Source of the DNA: Bacteroidota bacterium
GTDB taxonomy: Bacteria > Bacteroidota > Ignavibacteria > SZUA-365 > JAADGX01
Assembly (NCBI GenBank): GCA_027021285.1
Contig: JALUUP010000517.1
Coordinates: 1 to 5,374, forward strand
Direction: 5' to 3'
DNA length: 5,374 nucleotides
The notes beneath the pieces were generated by a model. It had not been told where the DNA came from and ran no database searches. It worked only from the letters and a program-made list of their open reading frames with translations. Numbering within the stretch: the first letter of the stretch is position 1; each line of letters starts with the position of its first letter. This document shows, piece after piece, positions 1 to 5,337 of this stretch. Made by a program: the position numbers and the translations under genes.

Positions 1-1
1 G

Positions 2-2023
2 AAGGAAGCGGGCTACGACGTTCCGCTCGACGAAAGCCAACCCGAGGAGGAAGACTGGCGGCGCGCAGCCTATTTCGACCTGCGGCGGCGCTTCCTCGTC
101 AGCCTGGCCCTGAACGTTCCCGTGCTCCTCGCGGGCGTCCTGGTCATGACGGGCGCCGTCTCCCTGCCGGAGGACGCGGTCAACTACGGGCTGTTCCTGC
201 TCACCACTCCCATCCTTTTCTGGAGCGGGCGGTCATTCTTCACCATCGCCTGGAAGAACCTCAAGCACGGCACCTCGGACATGAACACGCTGGTCGCCGT
301 GGGCACGGGCTCCGCGTACCTCTACAGCACGGTGGCGACGTTCTTTCCCTCGTTCCTCGCCGTTTCAGGCGGCGATTCCGGCCACGTGTACTTCGACACC
401 GCCGCCACCATCATCACGCTCATCCTCCTGGGGAAAGTCCTGGAGGCGCGGGCAAAGTACCGCACCTCCGACGCCATCCGGAAACTGCTGGCCCTCCAGG
501 TCAAGGTCGCCCACGTGATCCGGGACGGCAACGAAATCGACGTGCCCATCGAGGAAGTCCGGCCGGGAGACGTCCTGGTCGTGCGCCCCGGCGAACAAAT
601 TCCCACGGACGGCGAGGTGATCAAGGGCTCCTCGGCGGTGGACGAATCGCTGGTGACGGGCGAATCCCTTCCCGTGGAAAAGACCCCCGGCGACGAGGTG
701 GTCGGCGCCACCATCAACCAGGACGGAGCGCTGACCGTCAAGGCGACGCGCGTGGGCGGCGAAACCGTCCTGGCCCACATCATCCGCCTCGTCAAGGAAG
801 CACAGGGCTCGAAAGCGCCCATCCAACGCCTCGCGGACAAGATAGCCGCCGTGTTCGTACCGGTGGTCATCATCATCGCCGTCATCACGTTTGTTCTCTG
901 GATGCTCGTCCCGCAGGATCCCGAATTCGTCACCGCCCTCATTCATTTCGTGGCCGTCCTCATCATCGCCTGTCCCTGCGCCCTGGGGCTCGCCACCCCC
1001 ACGGCGGTCATGGTCGGTACCGGGCGGGGAGCGGTCGAGGGCGTCCTCATCAAGAACGCGGAAAGCCTGGAGCTGGCGCATAAAGTGGACACGGTGGTGC
1101 TGGACAAGACCGGCACCATCACCACGGGCAGCCCGGTCGTAACCCGCGTGAAAACGTTCAACGGGATCAGCGAGCAAGCGCTGGCGGATTTCCTGGCGGC
1201 TGCGGAGGCCCACTCCGAGCATCCACTGGCAAAGGCCATACGTAGCTGGGCGCGGGAAGCCGGCGCCGAGGCGGTTCAGCCGGATTCCTTCAAGCCGTCC
1301 GTCGGGGCGGGTGTGGAAGCCGTCGTCAAGGGCGACGTCGTCCTGGTCGGAAAGCGGGAGTTCCTGGAAGAGCGCACCGTCGACACGACGCCCGCCGACG
1401 GGCGCGCGGATGCGACGGCGCACCGGGGACAGACGCGTCTCTACGTCGCCGTCAACGGAAAACTGGCCGGAGAGCTGACGGTGGAAGACGCCATCCGCCC
1501 CGATTCCGCCGAGGCGGTGGCCGTGCTCGAACACCTGGGAATCGAGGTCCATCTCCTCACCGGCGACAACCCCGAGACGGCGGCGTTCATCGCGCGACAG
1601 GCGGGCATCCAACACGTGCGCGCCGGAGTCCGCCCCGATGAAAAGGCGGCGTACATCGCCTCGCTGCGGGAGGAGGGAAGAACGGTGGCCATGGTGGGGG
1701 ACGGCATCAACGACGCGCCGGCCCTGGCACGGGCGGATCTCGGCATCGCCATGGGCGGCGGCACGGACGTCGCCATGGAAGCAGGCGACATCGCCCTCCT
1801 GCATCCCGGCGTGAGCGGCGTGGTGACCGCCATCCTCCTCTCCCGCTCCATGATGCGGATCATCCGGCAAAATCTCTTCTGGGCATTCATTTACAACGTG
1901 ATAGGCATTCCCCTGGCGGCGCTGGGTTTCCTCAATCCCATTATCGCGGCGGCGGCAATGGCGCTCAGCTCGGTCAGCGTCATTTCGAACGCGCTGCGAT
2001 TAAAGCGGATGAAGCTCAGGTAG
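2..2023 (+). CDS. copA: Cu(I)-exporting P1B-type ATPase CopA, 5'-truncated by the window edge
   Basis: Inner-membrane heavy-metal ATPase that couples ATP hydrolysis to Cu(I) export. The frame is open from base 2 and gives 673 residues before TAG. It begins KEAGYDV, the usual end of a heavy-metal-associated (HMA) domain, so the start codon and HMA domain lie upstream; the GTG at 122 falls inside the first membrane segment and is not a real start. Motifs, numbered from base 2: actuator TGES 219-222; metal-site CPC 324-326 (codons at 971-979) in a membrane helix; phosphorylation motif DKTGT from D368 (base 1103); nucleotide-binding HP 407-408; GDNPETA from 521; hinge GDGINDAP 566-573; YN 631-632 and MxxSS 653-657 in the last two helices. 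CPC plus YN plus MxxSS is the signature of the Cu(I) subgroup (P1B-1); silver transport is the main alternative. The core looks intact. No copper regulator or chaperone gene is in the window. The neighbouring gene is convergent, so it is not in the same operon. Confidence 0.96.
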   Translation, partial: KEAGYDVPLDESQPEEEDWRRAAYFDLRRRFLVSLALNVPVLLAGVLVMTGAVSLPEDAVNYGLFLLTTPILFWSGRSFFTIAWKNLKHGTSDMNTLVAVGTGSAYLYSTVATFFPSFLAVSGGDSGHVYFDTAATIITLILLGKVLEARAKYRTSDAIRKLLALQVKVAHVIRDGNEIDVPIEEVRPGDVLVVRPGEQIPTDGEVIKGSSAVDESLVTGESLPVEKTPGDEVVGATINQDGALTVKATRVGGETVLAHIIRLVKEAQGSKAPIQRLADKIAAVFVPVVIIIAVITFVLWMLVPQDPEFVTALIHFVAVLIIACPCALGLATPTAVMVGTGRGAVEGVLIKNAESLELAHKVDTVVLDKTGTITTGSPVVTRVKTFNGISEQALADFLAAAEAHSEHPLAKAIRSWAREAGAEAVQPDSFKPSVGAGVEAVVKGDVVLVGKREFLEERTVDTTPADGRADATAHRGQTRLYVAVNGKLAGELTVEDAIRPDSAEAVAVLEHLGIEVHLLTGDNPETAAFIARQAGIQHVRAGVRPDEKAAYIASLREEGRTVAMVGDGINDAPALARADLGIAMGGGTDVAMEAGDIALLHPGVSGVVTAILLSRSMMRIIRQNLFWAFIYNVIGIPLAALGFLNPIIAAAAMALSSVSVISNALRLKRMKLR

Positions 2024-2033
2024 AAGCAGGCCG

Positions 2034-2061
2034 AGGTGAGAGGTAACAGGTTATAGGGATT
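2034..2061 (+). repeat. Degenerate heptamer array AGGTNNN x4
   Basis: Four consecutive 7-bp units start at 2034, 2041, 2048 and 2055: AGGTGAG, AGGTAAC, AGGTTAT and the diverged AGGGATT. The array begins ten bases after the copA stop codon and runs into the TGGCGAAG start of the first composite-repeat copy, overlapping it by one base. It is not seen ahead of the other copies. Confidence 0.55.
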
Positions 2062-2078
2062 GGCGAAGGTGGAAGGGA

Positions 2079-2102
2079 AACGTTGGAACGTTGGAACGTT
2101 CA
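2079..2102 (+). repeat. AACGTTNN octamer array, 3 units (copy 1)
   Basis: AACGTT occurs at 2079, 2087 and 2095, exactly 8 bases apart, with unit tails GG, GG and CA. The core AACGTT is self-complementary. The homologous site has five units in copy 2 and three in copy 3. Confidence 0.8.
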
Positions 2103-2121
2103 ATCAAGAAGAAAAAAATTC

Positions 2122-2149
2122 CAAATCCCAAATTTCAATTTTCAAATCA
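2122..2149 (+). repeat. CAAATNN heptamer array, 4 units (copy 1)
   Basis: Four 7-bp units start at 2122, 2129, 2136 and 2143: CAAATCC, CAAATTT, CAATTTT and CAAATCA. An in-frame reading gives a 7-residue periodic peptide, which explains a spurious small ORF here. The last unit runs into the outer arm of the hairpin module. Confidence 0.7.
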
Positions 2150-2195
2150 ACGCAATGGATTCCGGATCAAGTCCGGAATGACGGTTTCCGTTGAT
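2146..2195 (+). repeat. Nested inverted-repeat module D (copy 1)
   Basis: Inner stem ATTCCGGA (2159-2166) pairs perfectly with TCCGGAAT (2172-2179) across a 5-base loop TCAAG. Outer arms ATCAACG (2146-2152) and CGTTGAT (2189-2195) are also perfect complements. The same nested structure is in copy 3 but absent from copy 2. Similar ATTCCGGA-type stems are common dispersed intergenic repeats in bacteria. No T tract follows, so a terminator role is not supported. Confidence 0.8.
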
Positions 2196-2223
2196 GAAAC
2201 ACTCAAGCCACGAGACGCATTCT

Positions 2224-2255
2224 CCTTGTCTCCCGGTCACCTTGTCTCCTTGTCT
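2224..2255 (+). repeat. CCTTGTCT octamer array, 4 units (module E, copy 1)
   Basis: 8-bp units start at 2224, 2232, 2240 and 2248. Three are CCTTGTCT and the second is the diverged CCCGGTCA. On the - strand the array encodes the periodic RRQGDRETRR-type peptide often mistaken for protein. Copy 2 keeps only one clear unit (CCTTGTCC, 2456-2463). Copy 3 reaches its first unit at the window end. Confidence 0.75.
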
Positions 2256-2302
2256 CAGATCCACATCCTCTGCGTTCTTTGCGTAAAAAACTTTGCGCTC
2301 TC

Positions 2303-2324
2303 CGCGGTTTGATTATCAACCGCG
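2303..2324 (+). repeat. CGCGGTT inverted repeat with internal palindrome (module A, copy 2)
   Basis: Arms CGCGGTT (2303-2309) and AACCGCG (2318-2324) flank TGATTATC. Around T2314 there is also an 11-base odd-centred palindrome (2309-2319). In copy 3 the outer arms have decayed, but the inner palindrome (5161-5171) is kept with one paired T:A to C:G change. Confidence 0.65.
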
Positions 2325-2360
2325 ACTCGTTTGCTGCAGCCCTGGCGAAGACGGAAGGAA

Positions 2361-2400
2361 AACGTTCGAACGTTTTAACGTTCAAACGTTTTAACGTTCA
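2361..2400 (+). repeat. AACGTTNN octamer array, 5 units (copy 2)
   Basis: AACGTT occurs at 2361, 2369, 2377, 2385 and 2393, a strict 8-base period. Unit tails are CG, TT, CA, TT and CA. The two units 2385-2400 duplicate 2369-2384 exactly, so a 16-bp tandem duplication accounts for the whole length difference from copy 3. The flanks (GGAAGGA before, ACGTCTCATC after) are identical in both. Confidence 0.85.
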
Positions 2401-2426
2401 ACGTCTCATCAAGAAGAAAGAAATTC

Positions 2427-2447
2427 CAAATCTCAATTTTCAAATTC
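2427..2447 (+). repeat. CAAATNN heptamer array, 3 units (copy 2)
   Basis: Units CAAATCT, CAATTTT and CAAATTC start at 2427, 2434 and 2441. It is one unit shorter than the equivalent arrays in copies 1 and 3, consistent with loss or gain of a whole 7-bp unit. Confidence 0.65.
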
Positions 2448-2497
2448 CAGATTCTCCTTGTCCCAAGTAACACGTCACCAAAAGGCAGAAGAGGTTC

Positions 2498-2513
2498 GGC
2501 GTCAGGAGACGCC
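2498..2513. repeat. Perfect short hairpin GGCGTC-AGGA-GACGCC
   Basis: A 6-bp GC-rich stem with a 4-base loop, followed by TCCTACA. It lies 108 bases past the propeller stop codon (reading on the - strand). A terminator for that gene is possible, but the following bases on the - strand have only short T runs, so it is more likely another dispersed repeat element. Confidence 0.5.
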
Positions 2514-2597
2514 TCCTACACGATATTCTCAGCGGATAAAGTCCGGAAAGCGATCCTAAATCCGAAAGTCCATCCACTCATCAACCCTTTCACCAAG

Positions 2598-2621
2598 ATA
2601 CGTATATACGCACATACGCAC
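2598..2621. repeat. ATACGNAN octamer array, 3 units, abutting the propeller stop codon
   Basis: Units ATACGTAT (2598), ATACGCAC (2606) and ATACGCAC (2614) have an exact 8-base period; the last two are identical. The array ends at 2621, the base next to the TTA (TAA on the - strand) stop at 2622-2624. It includes the 10-base palindrome CGTATATACG at 2601-2610. Confidence 0.7.
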
Positions 2622-4916
2622 TTACCGAACCAGCAACATACGACGGACGGCAACTTCGTTTCCCGCGACGACGCGAATGAAATACACGCCGCCGGGAGCC
2701 TGGTTGCCGAGATCGTCACGTCCGTCCCATGTGATGCCGGAATCGTCCGTGTTCAACCGCAACTCCCGGATGCTCTGACCGAGGGCGTTGAAAATGCGCG
2801 CCGTCGCCCGCGATCCGGGCTTGAGGGACAACGGGATGAACGTGCTGCTCGAAAACGGGTTCGGATAATTCGGAGACAGTAATATCCGCGAAGGAACGCC
2901 GCTCGGCTCAGCGCCCGTGTCCAGAAGGATCACCCCGCCTTCGCGGTACACCGCGATCCCGCTCCAGCGCGTGCCGACCCACACATTGCCATACCCGTCG
3001 ATCATCAGGGTCTCGATGTATTGATTGGGAAGGCCCGAGTTGTCGGTGTCGAAAACGGTAAAGTCTTGCCCGTTCCACAGCGCGAGGCCCCCCTCCTGGT
3101 CTTGATCCCCCATCGGCCGGGTGCCAACCCACACGCGGCCGTTATCCCCGGCGGCAAGCGATGTAATGTAATTGGACGGCAAGTTCGAGTTGGTTATCGA
3201 ATAGTGCGTCCAGTTCTTCCGGTCGAACACGTACACACCGGTGAATTCCGTGCCGACCCACACGCGGTTCTGCGAATCGAGGACCAGGTCGGTAACGATA
3301 CTGCTTTCCAGCGGGGAATTGACGCGGTTGTAGATGACCCACTCCGATCCGTCAAAAGCGACCAGACCCCACCAGGTTCCGAGCCATATCACACCCGCGG
3401 AATCTCGTTCGATGGCGGTGATGACGTTGCTGGGAAGGGGCGAATTTTCCCACGTGTACCACTGCCAGTTCCTGCCGTCGAAATACGCGAGACCCCCGTA
3501 GCTCGTGCACAGCCAGACCTTGCCGTCTCGAGTGAACAACGCGTCGTTGATGTTGTTGAACCGCCTTGGACTTTCAAGGATGATCTCCACCCAGCGCATA
3601 CCGTTATAAACGAAGACCTTGCCTTGCGAGCTGATCCACGCACGGTTGAAAGGATCGACGGCAACGAACTGGTTATCCCCTTCGGAAAGAGGCGAGTTCG
3701 CAATGGTGAAGCTCTCCCAGTTCTTCCCGTCGAACACCCCCAGTCCATGCACCGTGGCGATCCACCGCCTGCCTTTTCGGTCCACGGCCATCGACCGTAT
3801 CCAGTCCCCCGGCAACGCGGAAGGACTGTGAGGCACTTGGACCCACGTTGCGCCTTCGCGTTTCAAGAGCCCGGAACGCGATGAATAGTACCCGGATGTA
3901 TATTTCGGTGTGACCGCAACCCACGGAACACCCTTCGGCGTCACCGCGAGATCCTGGATATACCCGAACCCCGGTGTTTCGATCGTACTCCAGCGCGAAC
4001 CGTTGAACGTCAACAACCGTCCATCATTCAAAACAAGCAACTCGTCGTTCGTTGAATCGTACGCGAGCAGCTCGACGTACGGTGGAACGAGCGGAGAGTT
4101 GGTGGAATCGAACACCTGCCAATTGGCGCCGTCGAACCGCGCAAGGCCTCCGTAGTACGGCGGTCCTACCCAGCTTTGGTTCGACTCCATCCCGACCCAC
4201 ACGACGCCGGATGGATCTGCGACGATGTCGCTCACGTAATTCGTGGGCAGGGGCGCATTTGTACTATCGAAGTGCCTCCAATCCATACCGTCGAATACGG
4301 TCAGTCCGGATTCTCCACCTACCCAGATGCGATCCCGGGGATCGACAGCCAGAGCAGTCAATCGTCCTGAAGGCGGACCGTATCCGAACTCCTGCCATTT
4401 TACACCGTCATACGCCGCAATATCCCTGGAGCTAATCACCCACAGCGTGTTCTTCGAATCGACTGCCATTTCACCGAGACCGGCAAATGGTAATCCACCA
4501 TCTTCAGTAGAAAGAAAAACCCACGAGGAGCCATCATATCGGAGGAGTCCACCCGGCTGCATATCCCAGCCATTGGATCTGGCGCGTATGGTAAACCAGG
4601 CTACACCACGACGATCCAAAAGGATATCACTCACTGGCCGAAACGGAATGCCGCTGTTGCTCTTGGTGAAGAATTCCACCTCTCCGTTCCGCGTGTCGAT
4701 CCGGGCTATTCCTCCCAGCGTGCCGGCTGCCCAGATATAATCACCGTCCACGGCAATGTTAAACAAGCCGTGCGACGAATTGATATTGATCCAGTCCGGG
4801 TACTGGGCGGAAAGCGGCATCGATGAAGCCGCCGCAAGAAGTAGAATAATTCCGCACCGCAGAAGAGAAGAATGTGCGCGGGCGCTCGTGTAAAAAAAAC
4901 AGAAACAAGGGATCAT
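2622..4916 (-). CDS. Secreted 14-repeat beta-propeller (Reg_prop-like) protein with T9SS-type C-terminal sorting domain
   Basis: A 764-residue exported protein. Residues 1-37 form a signal peptide: a longish N-region ending at R20, a hydrophobic core CGIILLLAAA, and probable cleavage at LSA|Q after 37. C21 lacks a lipobox context (R precedes it). Residues about 45-670 hold repeats of 39-53 residues built as 'D..G.xWVGT..GG...FDG..W..F...NSPLPSN'. I count fourteen W/strand signatures, near residues 61, 106, 158, 197, 239, 291 (degenerate), 331, 384, 426, 467, 510, 552, 595 and 645, consistent with two seven-bladed propellers. These resemble the two-component-regulator propeller repeats of hybrid sensor kinases, but no Y_Y_Y domain, transmembrane anchor or kinase follows. 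Residues about 680-764 (NYPNPF at 683, IFNALGQ, WDGRDDLGNQAPGGVYFIRV, basic end) match the FlgD-like or type A sorting domains of type IX secretion cargo. The start at 4916 is chosen for its GAGGAG site six bases upstream; the frame also has ATGs at 5009 and 4958, but these would put about 31 or 14 charged residues before the signal peptide. Ligand and role are unknown. Confidence 0.9.
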   Translation of the reverse strand: MIPCFCFFYTSARAHSSLLRCGIILLLAAASSMPLSAQYPDWININSSHGLFNIAVDGDYIWAAGTLGGIARIDTRNGEVEFFTKSNSGIPFRPVSDILLDRRGVAWFTIRARSNGWDMQPGGLLRYDGSSWVFLSTEDGGLPFAGLGEMAVDSKNTLWVISSRDIAAYDGVKWQEFGYGPPSGRLTALAVDPRDRIWVGGESGLTVFDGMDWRHFDSTNAPLPTNYVSDIVADPSGVVWVGMESNQSWVGPPYYGGLARFDGANWQVFDSTNSPLVPPYVELLAYDSTNDELLVLNDGRLLTFNGSRWSTIETPGFGYIQDLAVTPKGVPWVAVTPKYTSGYYSSRSGLLKREGATWVQVPHSPSALPGDWIRSMAVDRKGRRWIATVHGLGVFDGKNWESFTIANSPLSEGDNQFVAVDPFNRAWISSQGKVFVYNGMRWVEIILESPRRFNNINDALFTRDGKVWLCTSYGGLAYFDGRNWQWYTWENSPLPSNVITAIERDSAGVIWLGTWWGLVAFDGSEWVIYNRVNSPLESSIVTDLVLDSQNRVWVGTEFTGVYVFDRKNWTHYSITNSNLPSNYITSLAAGDNGRVWVGTRPMGDQDQEGGLALWNGQDFTVFDTDNSGLPNQYIETLMIDGYGNVWVGTRWSGIAVYREGGVILLDTGAEPSGVPSRILLSPNYPNPFSSSTFIPLSLKPGSRATARIFNALGQSIRELRLNTDDSGITWDGRDDLGNQAPGGVYFIRVVAGNEVAVRRMLLVR

Positions 4917-5118
4917 GGAAAGCTCCTCGATGTATTCGATCACACAGGCTTTTGACATCCGGTGGCGGCTTCGATCCCGCCGGAAAACACCCAGCAACGC
5001 GCGATGCACACAGCATGCGCTTTTCCGGAACGTGATGGACGAGCAAATGAGAGCGGTCGAAAAAATACTCGATAACGTTACGTAATACGCGTGACTTTTT
5101 CAACCGCCCGTGCAGAAC
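4917..5118 (-). promoter_or_regulatory. Leader and upstream region of the propeller gene
   Basis: About 200 bases between the chosen start and composite-repeat copy 3; any promoter for the propeller gene is probably here. It holds AT-rich sequence around 5061-5100 and the perfect palindrome TTACGTAA at 5078-5085. A weak sigma70-like pair on the - strand (TTGAAA at 5103-5098, TAACGT at 5080-5075, 17-base gap) can be drawn, but the -10 match is poor and FCB promoters often differ from this consensus. The in-frame ATGs at 4958 and 5009 lie here. Confidence 0.3.
4923..4928 (-). promoter_or_regulatory. Ribosome binding site deciding the propeller gene start
   Basis: On the - strand GAGGAG lies six bases before the ATG at 4916-4914. 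This is near-ideal Shine-Dalgarno sequence and spacing. The in-frame ATGs farther upstream (4958 and 5009) have no comparable purine-rich site, so translation most likely starts at 4916, directly ahead of the signal peptide. Confidence 0.8.
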
Positions 5119-5212
5119 TCTTCGCGTTCTTTGCGAAAAAATCTTTGCGCTCTCCGCGGTTCGATTATCGATCACGACTTGTCCGCCGCAGCCCTGGCGA
5201 AGACGGAAGGAA

Positions 5213-5236
5213 AACGTTCGAACGTTTTAACGTTCA
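5213..5236 (+). repeat. AACGTTNN octamer array, 3 units (copy 3)
   Basis: AACGTT occurs at 5213, 5221 and 5229 with tails CG, TT and CA, the same first three units as copy 2. It is followed by ACGTCTCATC, as in copy 2. Confidence 0.8.
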
Positions 5237-5262
5237 ACGTCTCATCAAGAAGAAGGAAATTC

Positions 5263-5290
5263 CAAATCCTAAATTTCAATTTTCAAATCA
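5263..5290 (+). repeat. CAAATNN heptamer array, 4 units (copy 3)
   Basis: Units CAAATCC, TAAATTT, CAATTTT and CAAATCA start at 5263, 5270, 5277 and 5284. It is the same as copy 1 except for a C-to-T change at the start of the second unit. Confidence 0.65.
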
Positions 5291-5337
5291 ACGCAAATGG
5301 ATTCCGGATCAAGTCCGGAATGACGGTTTCCGTTGAT
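5287..5337 (+). repeat. Nested inverted-repeat module D (copy 3)
   Basis: Inner stem 5301-5308 with 5314-5321 (ATTCCGGA/TCCGGAAT, loop TCAAG) and outer arms 5287-5293 with 5331-5337 (ATCAACG/CGTTGAT) are all identical to copy 1. One extra A lies between the outer and inner left arms (CAAATGG). Confidence 0.8.

Larger units (their letters stand above)
2061..2256 (+). repeat. Composite intergenic repeat, copy 1 (modules B-C-D-E)
   Basis: Starts at TGGCGAAG (2061) and contains, in order, an AACGTTNN octamer array, a CAAATNN heptamer array, the ATTCCGGA hairpin block and a CCTTGTCT octamer block. From 2103 to 2232 it aligns with 5244-5374; by hand I count about 8 substitutions and one single-base indel (CAATGG against CAAATGG) over about 131 bases. 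Relative to copy 3 it lacks the 5' module A and the ACGTCTC linker after the octamers. Confidence 0.85.
2269..2463 (+). repeat. Composite intergenic repeat, copy 2 (modules A-B-C-E, no D)
   Basis: From 2272 to 2376 it aligns without gaps to 5124-5228 (constant offset 2852). By hand I count 10 differences in 105 bases, mostly transitions. It has five AACGTTNN octamers against three in copy 3, then a three-unit heptamer array, then passes straight to TTCTCCTTGTC (2452-2462), skipping the hairpin module D present in copies 1 and 3. Confidence 0.85.
2024..2621. other. Convergent intergenic region made of short tandem arrays and repeat modules
   Basis: About 600 bases between two convergent stop codons, with no credible gene. 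It is AT-richer than the flanking genes and consists largely of 7-bp and 8-bp unit arrays, two partial copies of a composite repeat and three inverted repeats, itemised separately. Open frames here (for example 2091-2312 and 2279-2470 on +) are products of the repeats: heptamer and octamer arrays read through as 7- and 8-residue periodic peptides. No convincing rho-independent terminator with a long T tract was found for either gene. The stretch 2514-2597, between the ggcgtc hairpin and the last octamer array, shows nothing recognisable. Confidence 0.8.

Noticed and set aside
365..1870. Long open frame (501 codons) on the - strand opposite copA
   Set aside because: It lies wholly inside copA, whose motifs are unambiguous. 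High-GC coding DNA commonly leaves the opposite strand open. The translation is rich in H, D, G and R and shows no family features.
2159..2179. Hairpin ATTCCGGA...TCCGGAAT as a copA terminator
   Set aside because: It lacks a downstream T tract, lies 136 bases past the stop codon, and the same hairpin occurs at 5301-5321, where no gene ends nearby in that orientation.
2203..2385. - strand ORF with an ETRRQGDRETRR-like peptide
   Set aside because: Translation of the CCTTGTCT octamer array. Three octamers make a 24-base period and hence an 8-residue periodic peptide.
2091..2470. Small + strand ORFs (2091-2312 and 2279-2470), and 5091-5336 with similar peptides
   Set aside because: All are made of the composite repeat and its heptamer and octamer arrays. 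The similarity between the peptides (KKKEIPN-type and FQFSNQR-type strings) comes from the repeat DNA, not from protein conservation.
2034..2479. CRISPR array
   Set aside because: Repeats are 7-8 bp with no unique spacers of regular length, and the longer composite copies are degenerate and modular.
3021..3884. 287-codon open frame on the + strand inside the propeller gene
   Set aside because: Antisense shadow of a clearly coding repeat protein. Its apparent periodicity mirrors the blades on the other strand.
4952..4957. TTGACA on the + strand as a -35 box
   Set aside because: It points away from the propeller start and into a region with no + strand gene. No -10 partner is seen at 16-18 bases.
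4759..5175. 138-codon - strand ORF overlapping the start of the propeller gene in another frame
   Set aside because: It overlaps the signal peptide region and the promoter area of the real gene, runs into composite-repeat copy 3, and has no recognisable features.
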